Below are positions 18,488 through 27,076 of a DNA stretch of 64,000 bases, in pieces. Position 1 is the stretch's first letter; every line of letters begins with the position of its first letter. Below the pieces are notes generated by a model. That model was not told the DNA's origin and did no database searches. It saw only the letters and a program-made list of their open reading frames with translations. Source of the stretch: Desertivirga arenae. Lineage in GTDB: Bacteria; Bacteroidota; Bacteroidia; Sphingobacteriales; Sphingobacteriaceae. The DNA is taken from the NCBI RefSeq assembly GCF_017355785.1, contig NZ_JAFEWE010000008.1, positions 1 to 64,000 of the forward strand, given 5' to 3'. The translations under genes and the position numbers were made by a program.

Positions 18488-19000
18488 ATGAAAGCTTTTT
18501 CTGTTATAATAACTATTCTAACTCTTTCTTTAAGCCTTTACTATTTCTATCCCGAGGGAAAACTTGAAAGAGATGTGGTAATTCATAAAATCATTGTCTT
18601 AAAGGCAGAAAGAAAACTTCTGGCCTATTCTGATGGGAAATTGGTACAGACCTATAGGGTATCTTTAGGTAAAAATCCTATTGGTGATAAGCAATACGAG
18701 GGCGACAATAGAACACCTGAAGGCATTTATAAAATAAATGATAAGAACGCAAATAGTGGCTGGCACACAAATCTTGGTATTTCTTACCCGGATGCAGCTG
18801 ATAGTAAACAAGCGAGGCTCTTGGGCAGGTCCCCAGGTGGCGATATTAAGATCCATGGTTTAAAGAATGGGAGAGGCTTTATCGGAAAGTTCCACCGTTG
18901 GAAGGACTGGACTCAAGGGTGCATTGCTTTAACTGATAAAGAAGTGGACGAGTTGTTTGGCCATGTTCCGGTGGGTACTACCATTGAGATTAAGCCATAA
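18488..19000 (+). CDS. L,D-transpeptidase (YkuD domain), YafK-like
   Basis: The 170 residues have an N-terminal membrane anchor or signal (about 3-21) and a YkuD catalytic domain. The active-site motif is HG at 123-124 and, 20 residues on, TQGCIALTD, with nucleophile C145. The upstream strand segment KAERKLLAYSDGKLV and the loop NRTPEGIYKIND are typical of the family. Such enzymes act in the periplasm, cross-linking peptidoglycan stems or attaching proteins to them. It is followed 15 bp later by a small lipoprotein gene and may be co-transcribed with it. Confidence 0.9.
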   Translation: MKAFSVIITILTLSLSLYYFYPEGKLERDVVIHKIIVLKAERKLLAYSDGKLVQTYRVSLGKNPIGDKQYEGDNRTPEGIYKINDKNANSGWHTNLGISYPDAADSKQARLLGRSPGGDIKIHGLKNGRGFIGKFHRWKDWTQGCIALTDKEVDELFGHVPVGTTIEIKP

Positions 19001-19015
19001 GAGAGAAGGAGAAGG

Positions 19016-19483
19016 ATGAAGATTGGTTCAGCTTTATATTGCGGAAAGGAAAGATGGTTCCTCCTAACGTTAACATGCTTACTTGGATGTGGAACTACTT
19101 TTAAAGTTCCAACAAGGTCTCCGCATGGAGCTGCATCCTTTGATGTATTAGTTCTTGCAACATCAATTCAAAGCTGCCTGAAGGAAACGAAGGGCGGGGA
19201 ATTTAGCTTAAAGGAAGTAATCCAGAAAGACTCCTCAGGAATAATTGCAAATAGGTTTGAGCAGATTCATTTAAAATCTCGTGCAGGATATATCTCAGCG
19301 TATTTTAAGCGAAGGACGCCGAGCAACGGAAAGATAGGCATAAACGAAAACGAAAGATATAGATTGATGGGGATAAGATGGGATATTACAAAAATACTTG
19401 CTCCTTTCGATGGGGAAATTCGTTTCGACTATGGCGAGCGATTTTACCGTATTAGAAAGGTACTTATTAATAAGAAAGATTAA
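19016..19483 (+). CDS. Small lipoprotein of unknown function
   Basis: The 155 residues carry a lipoprotein-type signal (FLLTLTCLLGCG, lipobox LLGC). The mature domain is beta-rich (AGYISAYFKRR, GEIRFDYGERFYRIRKVLI). It lies 15 bp after the L,D-transpeptidase and may be transcribed with it, which would fit an envelope role, but that is inference. No family is recognised. Confidence 0.65.
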   Translation: MKIGSALYCGKERWFLLTLTCLLGCGTTFKVPTRSPHGAASFDVLVLATSIQSCLKETKGGEFSLKEVIQKDSSGIIANRFEQIHLKSRAGYISAYFKRRTPSNGKIGINENERYRLMGIRWDITKILAPFDGEIRFDYGERFYRIRKVLINKKD

Positions 19484-19491
19484 TAAGTATC

Positions 19492-20040
19492 TTATCTTAT
19501 TTCATCAACAAATGTGGTTTCTTCCCCTAATTGCAAACATTCAATTTCTTCTATCTTGCCTTTTCTGATCACATAGGTTTTACAAATTCTGTTATTCAAA
19601 TTCATATTGTGCCTCGTTTCTCTGTCTGGATCTATCATTCGAAATGTTTTGAAATCTGGGATTAGGTTAAAAGGGGCAAGTAGGTTACGCTTAATTGATA
19701 ACTTAAAACTCGGTTTCATTGCAAAATCATCAATTACCCTCAGACCAAGAATTGCCTTACCAAGTGTGGTTCCGTATAAATACTCAAGAGTGGCTCCGTA
19801 ATTAATGACAAGTAAAATTGAACACAAAACTCGTAGTGGTCCCACTGTGGTCACAAATCCTATTGGGATGTAGAATAGCGCAAAGTCAATTACTTTGGCA
19901 AAGAAACGGGTCACATTGCTTTCTTCGCAAGGGTCATACTTCATTTGAAATTGGCGTTCTTCTGAATATCTATTCCCGTATTGATCGAAAGTAGGTCTGT
20001 AAACAGTCTTAATTATCTTAATTTCCGAAATCTTTTTCAA
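19492..20040 (-). CDS. RDD-family membrane protein
   Basis: The 182 residues match the RDD family: RFFAKVIDFALFYIPIGF (the R...D of the first helix near 45-62), a second helix at about 70-90, and TLGKAILGLRVID, the conserved loop of the family. Extra residues precede and follow the core. RDD proteins sit in the inner membrane, and some members are linked to Na+/H+ exchange, but the function is mostly unknown. It is convergent with the lipoprotein gene, only 8 bp apart. Confidence 0.85.
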   Translation of the reverse strand: MKKISEIKIIKTVYRPTFDQYGNRYSEERQFQMKYDPCEESNVTRFFAKVIDFALFYIPIGFVTTVGPLRVLCSILLVINYGATLEYLYGTTLGKAILGLRVIDDFAMKPSFKLSIKRNLLAPFNLIPDFKTFRMIDPDRETRHNMNLNNRICKTYVIRKGKIEEIECLQLGEETTFVDEIR

Positions 20041-20389
20041 AACTGATAAGGCCTTTTATTTTTGAAACAAGGGTTATGTTTTCTGTCAAACAATTACGTT
20101 GCCGGAAAACTATGCGAATGTAAAGCAAAGTGGCGCTATTATTTATATTAAAAGGAAGATAAATTTTTGCGAGAAGGGCGGCTTAGATATAATTTCACGT
20201 ATTTATCTTAACTATTCTTCGCTTGACAGGGACCATATTTCCAGATTAAGTTGGTGACAAGAGCCTTAATTGGCTTAGGTCTAAGTTGAAGTTTGGACAG
20301 AAAAACTTCCATAAAAAAATTGCGGATCCTGTTACGCTTGCATTCTTTTATACGTATCCTTAAATGCATAGGCATTTAAATCGCTATTT
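20041..20389. other. Intergenic region with a 20-bp palindrome
   Basis: About 350 bp between divergently oriented genes. The only structure seen is the palindrome at 20360-20379. No coding frame of note and no clear -7 box of the TAnnTTTG type were found. Confidence 0.45.
20360..20379. repeat. Perfect palindrome before a lipoprotein gene
   Basis: TTAAATGC, ATAG, GCATTTAA is a perfect 8-bp inverted repeat with a 4-nt centre, ending 10 bp before the ATG at 20390. It could be an operator or a hairpin in the leader. Confidence 0.5.
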
Positions 20390-20911
20390 ATGAAAACGAA
20401 AATCCTTTTCCTGAGCCTTGTTACAATTCTTTCCGCATTTCTTTTTCCCGGCTGTAAGAAAAAAAAAGTTGACTGTAGCAATTATGTCAATGACCAGATT
20501 CTGCATGCTGTTTATATAAAGTTAGTAGATAAACAGACAGGGGCTGATTTAATCACCACCAAAGGAATTACAGCAGAGCAAATAAAAATTACCAAGGAAG
20601 AAACAACAGAGCAGATCCGGGCAGACCATTGGATGATCAACACAAGAGTTCCGGGAAACCCCTACGACGGAACCTTGCAACTAATGGTATTTCCGCTGGA
20701 AGAACCTGAACAAGTCCGAAAGATTACATTCGGGAACTTGGGAACGTTTACTCTAAGCTATAAAATGACCAAGGTAGTGAATACCGATCCAAGCCCCTGT
20801 GGCCCCGGCTATTATTATTCTCTCAGTGATGTTAAGATTAAAGACCATGAATATGAAAACATGAAGATCCAGGATACTGTTCATCCTTACTTTTTGATAA
20901 TTAAAATTTGA
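20390..20911 (+). CDS. Lipoprotein of unknown function
   Basis: The 173 residues begin with a lipoprotein signal (lipobox FPGC, then the Lys run KKKK). The mature domain is beta-rich, containing HAVYIKLVDKQTGADLI and GTFTLSYKMTKVV, and looks like a small Ig-like or carboxypeptidase-regulatory-type fold. No motif for catalysis is visible. It is monocistronic with a palindrome before its start. Confidence 0.7.
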   Translation: MKTKILFLSLVTILSAFLFPGCKKKKVDCSNYVNDQILHAVYIKLVDKQTGADLITTKGITAEQIKITKEETTEQIRADHWMINTRVPGNPYDGTLQLMVFPLEEPEQVRKITFGNLGTFTLSYKMTKVVNTDPSPCGPGYYYSLSDVKIKDHEYENMKIQDTVHPYFLIIKI

Positions 20912-20946
20912 AGGGGGGGCGATACCATCGGTAGAAGACCGTCTTA

Positions 20947-21005
20947 TAAGAAAAAATCCCGCTGCTATGAGAGCAACGGGATAACCTAAACCTTATCACA
21001 ATTAT
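20947..21005 (-). ncRNA. Candidate small RNA, copy 1 of a two-copy family
   Basis: On the minus strand there is a -7 box TATATTTG (21017-21010), then a conserved leader TTGTGATAAGGTTTAGGTT, then a hairpin (ATCCCGTTGCT with AGCAGCGGGAT) followed by TTTTTTC. All stem pairs form on the minus strand if G-U is allowed, whereas the plus strand would have a C-A mismatch, so the minus strand is the likely transcript. A second copy is at 49813-49869. The predicted size is about 58 nt. The function is unknown. Confidence 0.55.
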
Positions 21006-21301
21006 GAAACAAATATAGGTTCAAACATTTATTTTAAATAGGACTATCTGTCAGTTTAATGTGAAAAAATAGTTTTTGCTTCTAGCTTGCAATGAGAATA
21101 AAGAGTCGGTTTTTAGCGGGAAAGCTATTTTCCCTTATAATAATTATTACCAGATTGACTGTTAGTCCTGATTGCAAGACTGGAACTAATGCAGTGAAAT
21201 TTTAAAACAGTCTAACCAACTGCACCGTTTTATGCTAGTTCTGTTGGCGTCACGAAGGCCACTAAATGTGATGAATTGCAACTGTTGAAAAATCGAAACG
21301 A

Positions 21302-21640
21302 ATGACAAATAGAGAAATTTTAGAAGAAGCTAATGAAGCTTTCAGTAAAGGGAACTATGAGGAGTTCTTAAGTTATTGCACTGAGGATACTACGTGGACG
21401 TACGTTGGTGATCGTACCCTTGTTGGAAAAGATAAAGTACGGGAATACCTGGCAGCTGCTTATGAGGAGTCAAATTTTAAAATTGAAAAGTACATTGAGG
21501 AGGGCGAGAACCTTGTTGCAATGGGTTGGATCAAATTAAAGGATAACGAAGGAAAGATGATAAGTTATTCGGTTTGCGATGTTTGGAAGTTCAGAGATGG
21601 TAAAATGGCGGAATTGAAGGCATTTGTGATCAAGGATTAG
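21302..21640 (+). CDS. SnoaL-like / NTF2-fold protein
   Basis: The 112 residues match the polyketide-cyclase-like NTF2 fold: an N-terminal helix (NREILEEANEAFSKGNYEEF), CTEDTTWTYVGDRTLVGKD in the first strands, and VCDVWKFRDGKMAELKAFVI at the end. Members are small cone-shaped proteins that often bind or act on small molecules. No catalytic residue can be singled out. A terminator follows 50 bp after the stop, so it is monocistronic. Confidence 0.85.
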   Translation: MTNREILEEANEAFSKGNYEEFLSYCTEDTTWTYVGDRTLVGKDKVREYLAAAYEESNFKIEKYIEEGENLVAMGWIKLKDNEGKMISYSVCDVWKFRDGKMAELKAFVIKD

Positions 21641-21690
21641 CAAAGCCCTCATTTAAACCTCGCCAGTTAATATTGTAAAGACCTTAACAA

Positions 21691-21725
21691 AAGAACCCGT
21701 GCTATGTGAGCGCGGGTTCTTATTT
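21691..21725 (+). terminator. Rho-independent terminator of the SnoaL-like gene
   Basis: AAGAACCCGTGCT pairs with AGCGCGGGTTCTT around the loop ATGTG, followed by ATTT. The single non-Watson-Crick pair is U-G on the plus strand, so plus is the natural direction. The 250 bp that follow up to the sbcD promoter show nothing else. Confidence 0.75.
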
Positions 21726-21975
21726 ACAACCCTCCATGAATTACCTGTGCCTAAATCCCTAACTATTCAATCTTAAACTGAAACGAAACTATCAAGTGTT
21801 TTTTGTAAATCCTAGATGATTCTCATCACTATTTGTACTTTGGATGAACTTAAGAGCGAGAAATAATGGTTTCACGAAAAAGTATGATAAGCAGTTCTAT
21901 TTAAGAGAATTTCTGCTAACGGGAAATGAACCATCAAATAGTCCGCAACAGTTGAGTTGGAAATAAGATTATGCT

Positions 21976-21983
21976 TAGCTTTG
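21976..21983 (+). promoter_or_regulatory. -7 box of sbcDC
   Basis: TAGCTTTG fits TAnnTTTG and ends 8 nt before the ATG at 21992. It lies downstream of the alternative in-frame ATG at 21971, so it supports the later start. Confidence 0.5.
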
Positions 21984-21991
21984 TTATTCCA

Positions 21992-23215
21992 ATGAAAATA
22001 CTTCATACTGCCGACTGGCACCTCGGTAAACGTCTTGAAAAGTTCTCCCGTTTGGAGGAGCAGAAAGAGGTCTTAGCAGAAATCATAGAAATAGCAGATG
22101 CAAATGATGTGGATGCGGTTTTGGTGGCTGGTGACCTTTTCGATAGTTTTAACCCTTCTACCGAAGCGATTGAGCTGCTTTATAAAACCTTAAAACGCTT
22201 AACCAATAACGGGCAAAGAGCAGTAGTGGCTATTGCGGGGAATCATGATTCTCCGGATCGAATAGAGGCTCCTGATCCTTTGGCTCGAGAGTGTGGGATC
22301 ATCTTTGCTGGTTATCCCGATTCACATGTTTCTACCTGCGAACTGGATTCTGGGGTTTGCGTTTTGCAATCTGAGGCTGGTTTTATAGAGCTTAAGCTTC
22401 CCCGTCATCATACTCCTTTGCGTGTGCTGCTTACGCCGTATGCCAACGAGTATCGCTTAAAGACTTTCCTGGGCTTGGAGAACTCTGAAGAGGAGTTGCG
22501 CCAGGTTTTGCAGAAGCGCTGGAAGGAGCTGGCCGACAAGTATTGCGATGACAAAGGCGTAAACATCCTGATCACTCATCTCTTTATGATGAAGAAAGGG
22601 GAGGAACCACCGGAAGAGCCGGAAGATGAGAAGCCTATTCTGCACGTGGGAGGTGCTCAGGCTGTTTATTCAGAAAATATCCCTGCACAAATTCAATATA
22701 CTGCTCTTGGGCATTTGCATGGTTTCCGTGTGATGGATACTACTCCTTGTCCGGTGGTCTACAGCAGCAGTCCTTTAAGCTATAGCTTCGGCGAAGCAGG
22801 ACATAAAAAATATGTGGTGCTGGTGGATGCGGAGCCTGGAATGCCGGTGATGTATAAGGGCGTTCAGCTAAGCAAAGGTAAACCTCTGCTGCGTAAGCGT
22901 TGTATGGGAGTGGATGAAGCTTTACAATGGCTTTCTGATAATCCGGATGCCCTTGTTGAACTTACGCTGGTTACAGATAATTACTTAACTGCCGATGAGA
23001 GAAGGCGTTTGACACAATCGCATGAAGGGATCGTTACCATTATTCCTGAAGTGAGAAACCCGGAGATGCTGCACGCGAAAGGAGCTTCCATTGACTTAAG
23101 TCAGGATATCGAGGAGCTATTTGGGCAGTTCTTTCAGCATCGTCATGGTCAACTACCCAACGTTGAACTAATCAATCTATTTAAGGAAATCAGAGCAGAA
23201 CAGAGCGAGGAATGA
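21992..23215 (+). CDS. sbcD: Exonuclease subunit SbcD (Mre11-like)
   Basis: 407 residues, close to the usual SbcD length. I chose the second ATG because homologues begin MKILHTADWHLGK and because a -7 box lies between the two candidate starts. All phosphoesterase motifs are present: DWH (D8, H10), AGDLFD, GNHD, THLFM and GHLH. The enzyme is a Mn-dependent nuclease that works with SbcC to open hairpins and DNA ends. The stop overlaps the sbcC start by 4 bp (ATGA), so translation is coupled. Confidence 0.97.
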   Translation: MKILHTADWHLGKRLEKFSRLEEQKEVLAEIIEIADANDVDAVLVAGDLFDSFNPSTEAIELLYKTLKRLTNNGQRAVVAIAGNHDSPDRIEAPDPLARECGIIFAGYPDSHVSTCELDSGVCVLQSEAGFIELKLPRHHTPLRVLLTPYANEYRLKTFLGLENSEEELRQVLQKRWKELADKYCDDKGVNILITHLFMMKKGEEPPEEPEDEKPILHVGGAQAVYSENIPAQIQYTALGHLHGFRVMDTTPCPVVYSSSPLSYSFGEAGHKKYVVLVDAEPGMPVMYKGVQLSKGKPLLRKRCMGVDEALQWLSDNPDALVELTLVTDNYLTADERRRLTQSHEGIVTIIPEVRNPEMLHAKGASIDLSQDIEELFGQFFQHRHGQLPNVELINLFKEIRAEQSEE

Positions 23216-26200
23216 TACCTGTTTCATTAACTATAAAAGGACTTTACTCTTACCAAACAGAGCAAACGATAGCATTTGACCGGCTGCTGGAGGGACAATT
23301 GTTCGGGATCTTCGGGTCGGTTGGATCCGGCAAATCTTCTATTTTGGAAGCGATGACCTTTGCCTTGTATGGGCAGTCGGAGCGTCTCGACAGGAACGAC
23401 AACCGGAACTACAATATGATGAACCTTAAGTCGGACGAGTTGCTGATCGACTTTATCTTCAGGAACTTCGACGAACAGGAGTATCGCTACACCGTGCGTG
23501 GTAGAAGGAACGGGAAGGATTTTGATAAGGTGAACACTTTTGAAAGGATGGCTTACCGTAAGAGCAATGGCGAGTGGATCCCTCTGGAGCATAGTAATGC
23601 AGATTCAGTTCTTGGTTTAAGCTATGATAATTTCCGGCGGACGGTGATCATCCCTCAGGGTAAGTTCCAGGAGTTCCTGCAGCTGGGTGATAAGGACCGT
23701 ACTAACATGCTGAAAGAGATATTTCAGTTGGATAAGTATGAGTTCTTTTATCAAACCACGGGACTCGAAAAGAAGAATAATGAGGCTGTACAAAACCTGG
23801 AAGGGCAATTGTTTCATTATGCAGAGCTAAGTGAGGACGGAATTGCGTTAAAGGAGAAAGCTGTAGGGGAACTTTCTGAGCAGTTGGAGAGCGTAAAAGC
23901 TAAGCTGATGGAAGGGGAAGCGATGCTACAGACCCAGCAAGCCTTGAAGAAGCTTTTTGATGATCTGGAAAAGCAGCGAGGTAAGCTGTCTGGACTTTTA
24001 CAAAATAAAGAGTACTACGATGGCTTTTCTAAAAAGATTGGCGATTATGAATATTGTCTAAGCAACTTTAAAGAAGGCTTAAAGCGGAAGAAAGAGTTAG
24101 AAACGGATATTACTCTCCGCCTTGATTCACTAAAAAAGAATCAAGAGAGACTGGCTAAGTCAACCGCTGAACTTTCTTCTTTGGAGGAGCGTTTGGAGCT
24201 GGTGAAAACCGAGTATCAGAAGCAGGAGGAGAGGACGCAGTTGGTGGCGGATTACCGTTTGCAGCAATCAATTAGCGTGCTGCAAATCGAAATTGGGAAA
24301 CAGGGGCAACGATTGATTGATGGTAAACCTCATCTTGAAAATGCCCATTCAACTAAAATAGCTAATGAGAACCGGATAGAGGAATTAAAGGCCCTGATTA
24401 AGGATCAGCGAGCCTTTTTACCAGACTTGCCAAAGCTTTCGCTGCTGAGATCATGGCACGCAGAACGAAGGAATATTACTGCCCGGATTATGGAATTAAA
24501 GGAAGATCAGCAGAGGCTGGAACAACAGCTGAAAGTACTTCCTGAAACGCTGAAGCCTCATCTAGTACCGCCTGTGTTCCAGGCTGTTCTGGATGGGCAG
24601 CCATTTAAATACTATCAGGAGCAGGTTCTGCAGCTGCGGCAGGAGAATCACCTGAAAAAAGAAGCTTTACATGCTCAGATAGCGCATCACCATCTTCAAT
24701 TGAAATTAGGTGAGTTTGTGGACCAGCTGAGCGATGGAGGTCCTTGCCTGCTCTGCGGTTCCGAACATCATCCTAATCTGTTGGCACTGGACAATGTGCA
24801 GGGGCATTTGTCGAGGGCAAAGATTGAAGAGGAGGAGATCCGTAAGTACGACAAGGCTTGCGAAGATACTTTACAGGTTTTGCATGGATTACAGCAGAAT
24901 GAGTATAGCTTGTTACAACAGGTGGAGGGTGCCAAACTTCGCCTGAAAGCGCAACAGGAATTCCTGGATCAGCATCTCGAGAAGTTCGTTTGGCCCGAGT
25001 TTGATAAAGATGATGAATCTCAGGTGGAACAAGGTTTCGTGCTATATGAGCAGGAGAAAAAAAAGCTGGATGCTTTGGAAAAGGATCTTGAGGAAACAGA
25101 AAAGAGGTGCCGTGAAGCCTCTGAGAGTTACGAGAAGTTCCGCAAAGCGATGGACAGCATCCAATTGGGCATAGCTGCAAAAGAAGCGGAACGCTCTGCC
25201 TTATCTGGGCAGTTGAAACTGTTGAAGGTAACCGAACATGAAGAGCATACAGAGGAGGAACTTCAAAATAAGGCAAACGAATTAGAGCAGAAAATACTGG
25301 ATGTACGAAAGGAACATGAGGATTTACTGAAGCAGATCGATCAGCATAGGTCTGCGAAAATTACCTTATTGGAACGGATCAACTCTAACCAGGAGGTTTT
25401 GAAGAAGGATGAATTAATGATTGAACAGATTAAGACCTCACTGCATCAATGTCTTGAAAAATCGCATTTTGCCGATTGGGAGGAGGTTGAGAAGGTGCTC
25501 AATGAGGAGCTTGATCTGAACAAATTAAAATCTGAATTACAGGCGTATCTGCAGGAATTACACACCTGCCAGCAGATCCTGCAGGAGCTGGAAAAAAATA
25601 CTTCAGGAAAAACTTTCGATCCTATACAATTTGAAAGTCTTCTCATACATCTATCTCAAGTAAAGGAACAGTTGCAGGCTGCTAACGACGAGTATGTGAA
25701 GGTAAAAGCCGAACTTGAGAAACAACAGCGGGACTTTAAAAATAAGTTGATCCTTCAGGAGCACCTGGACCAGTTGAAGAAGCGGGCATCCAACCTGAAT
25801 ACCTTAAAGCAGCTATTTAAAGGTAGTGGTTTTGTTAATTATGTATCATCGGTTTATCTCCATAATTTATGTGAGGCGGCGAACGAACGCTTTTACAAGT
25901 TAACCCGGCAATCGCTACGGTTGGAGGTTACCGATAAAAATGAGTTCCAGGTAAGAGATTTTCTAAATAACGGGAAGGTAAGAAGTGTGAAAACACTTTC
26001 GGGCGGACAAACATTTCAGGCTTCGCTTTCGCTTGCTTTAGCCCTTGCGGAAAGCGTTCAACAGCAGAACAAGGCTAGCCAGAACTTCTTCTTTCTAGAC
26101 GAAGGTTTCGGCTCCCTGGATAAAGAATCACTGCAGGTAGCATTTGAAACCCTAAAATCCTTGCGCAAGGAAAATCGGAAAGTAGGGGTAATCTCCCATG

Positions 26201-26289
26201 TGGAGGATCTGCAGCAGGAGATCGATGTGTTCTTACGCGTCACAAACGATCCTCTGGCAGGGAGCAGGGTGAACGCTAGTTGGGGGTAG
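23212..26289 (+). CDS. sbcC: Exonuclease subunit SbcC (Rad50-like SMC ATPase)
   Basis: 1025 residues. The N-terminal Walker A is GSVGSGKSS (35-43), followed by a very long coiled coil with a zinc hook CLLCGSEHH near 515, a return coil, the ABC signature LSGGQ near 928, and Walker B FFFLDEGFGSLD near 960. It forms the DNA-end-clamping motor of the SbcCD nuclease. The layout is complete, with no truncation. It is the second gene of the sbcDC operon. Confidence 0.97.
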   Translation: MIPVSLTIKGLYSYQTEQTIAFDRLLEGQLFGIFGSVGSGKSSILEAMTFALYGQSERLDRNDNRNYNMMNLKSDELLIDFIFRNFDEQEYRYTVRGRRNGKDFDKVNTFERMAYRKSNGEWIPLEHSNADSVLGLSYDNFRRTVIIPQGKFQEFLQLGDKDRTNMLKEIFQLDKYEFFYQTTGLEKKNNEAVQNLEGQLFHYAELSEDGIALKEKAVGELSEQLESVKAKLMEGEAMLQTQQALKKLFDDLEKQRGKLSGLLQNKEYYDGFSKKIGDYEYCLSNFKEGLKRKKELETDITLRLDSLKKNQERLAKSTAELSSLEERLELVKTEYQKQEERTQLVADYRLQQSISVLQIEIGKQGQRLIDGKPHLENAHSTKIANENRIEELKALIKDQRAFLPDLPKLSLLRSWHAERRNITARIMELKEDQQRLEQQLKVLPETLKPHLVPPVFQAVLDGQPFKYYQEQVLQLRQENHLKKEALHAQIAHHHLQLKLGEFVDQLSDGGPCLLCGSEHHPNLLALDNVQGHLSRAKIEEEEIRKYDKACEDTLQVLHGLQQNEYSLLQQVEGAKLRLKAQQEFLDQHLEKFVWPEFDKDDESQVEQGFVLYEQEKKKLDALEKDLEETEKRCREASESYEKFRKAMDSIQLGIAAKEAERSALSGQLKLLKVTEHEEHTEEELQNKANELEQKILDVRKEHEDLLKQIDQHRSAKITLLERINSNQEVLKKDELMIEQIKTSLHQCLEKSHFADWEEVEKVLNEELDLNKLKSELQAYLQELHTCQQILQELEKNTSGKTFDPIQFESLLIHLSQVKEQLQAANDEYVKVKAELEKQQRDFKNKLILQEHLDQLKKRASNLNTLKQLFKGSGFVNYVSSVYLHNLCEAANERFYKLTRQSLRLEVTDKNEFQVRDFLNNGKVRSVKTLSGGQTFQASLSLALALAESVQQQNKASQNFFFLDEGFGSLDKESLQVAFETLKSLRKENRKVGVISHVEDLQQEIDVFLRVTNDPLAGSRVNASWG

Positions 26290-26360
26290 GAAAGGTGGTC
26301 TGTTTTAAGGAATCAAACTAATTTATCTCATACCTGTTGTATTTGTAAAAACACACAAAT

Positions 26361-26540
26361 ATGGCAACAAGAGGCGGAAAGGTTGAGCGAAGAGAAGTTA
26401 ATTCTTCCCAGCCATACGAAGTAAAATACCTGGCGGATAAATTAGGAGTAAGCGTTCAAGCTATTACTGGTGCAAAACGTGCTACGGGATCTAATGACCG
26501 AAAGGATATTGAGAAGTACATTAAAGAAAAGAATAAATAA
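26361..26540 (+). CDS. DUF3606 micro-protein
   Basis: The 59-residue protein starts MATRGGKVERREVN and carries KYLADKLGVSVQAITGAKRA with an ending DIEKYIKE, the core of the DUF3606 family: a small helix-turn-helix-like domain of unknown function, frequent in Bacteroidota and Proteobacteria. It is basic, has no signal peptide and is probably cytoplasmic. It sits 71 bp after sbcC and ends at its own terminator, so it may ride on the sbcDC transcript or have its own promoter. Confidence 0.85.
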   Translation: MATRGGKVERREVNSSQPYEVKYLADKLGVSVQAITGAKRATGSNDRKDIEKYIKEKNK

Positions 26541-26541
26541 T

Positions 26542-26563
26542 CAAAGCCCCGGAAGGGGCTTTG
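26542..26563 (+). terminator. Rho-independent terminator after the DUF3606 gene
   Basis: CAAAGCCCC and GGGGCTTTG form a perfect 9-bp stem around GGAA, directly after the stop codon. It is followed by TTGATT and probably works for both converging genes. Confidence 0.8.
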
Positions 26564-26582
26564 TTGATTAATGTTGTCAGCA

Positions 26583-27074
26583 TTAAACCTCATGTTCGAG
26601 TAAGTCTGCCATATTCTTAAGCATTTGCAACCAGCTTGGATAGGCGCCTGTTCTTTGTGCAAGCTCCTGTGAAACAGTTTGGCGTAATTGCAGTCGCGTG
26701 CGTCCTCCCTCATCGGATAATGTAACGGTAACGAGAGTTTCCCCAGGCCATTCTGGATCCATTCCGATATCTGAAGGATTTATAGGATTGCCATCTTCGT
26801 TCGCATTGATCATCGTAAAAACAATTTTGGCGTTTGGTATCACTTCTTTGTATTCCCCTATACACCAGCAATCGCCATATTGAGGATTGGAAATGCATGA
26901 ATGAAACTTACCACCTTTTTTGATGTCGATCTCTTGAAAACGAATAGTACATCCATCCGGGGCATACCATTTCATTAGCTTAGCCGGATCGGTCCATGCT
27001 GCAAAAACTCTTTCGATATCGGCATCAAAGATATCATCAATAAAAACCTCATTTTTCTTTGCTGAATTTTCCAT
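26583..27074 (-). CDS. SRPBCC / AHSA1-like protein paired with an ArsR-type repressor
   Basis: 163 residues of the START-like AHSA1 group. The signs are the opening VFIDDIFDADIERVFAAWTD, the helix LMKWYAPDGC, GGKFHSCI, and LVTVTLSDEGGRTRLQL before a long C-terminal helix. The fold forms a hydrophobic cavity. In many bacteria such genes are placed next to a small ArsR repressor, and their task is poorly known. It follows the repressor by 2 bp, so the two form an operon. Confidence 0.88.
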   Translation of the reverse strand: MENSAKKNEVFIDDIFDADIERVFAAWTDPAKLMKWYAPDGCTIRFQEIDIKKGGKFHSCISNPQYGDCWCIGEYKEVIPNAKIVFTMINANEDGNPINPSDIGMDPEWPGETLVTVTLSDEGGRTRLQLRQTVSQELAQRTGAYPSWLQMLKNMADLLEHEV

Positions 27075-27076
27075 TT

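Noticed and set aside
21971-21991. Upstream in-frame ATG of sbcD
   Set aside because: A -7 box lies after it and homologues begin at MKILHTADWH.
23212-26289. Long antisense frames within sbcC
   Set aside because: They are low-complexity, without domains, and reflect the coding bias of the real gene.
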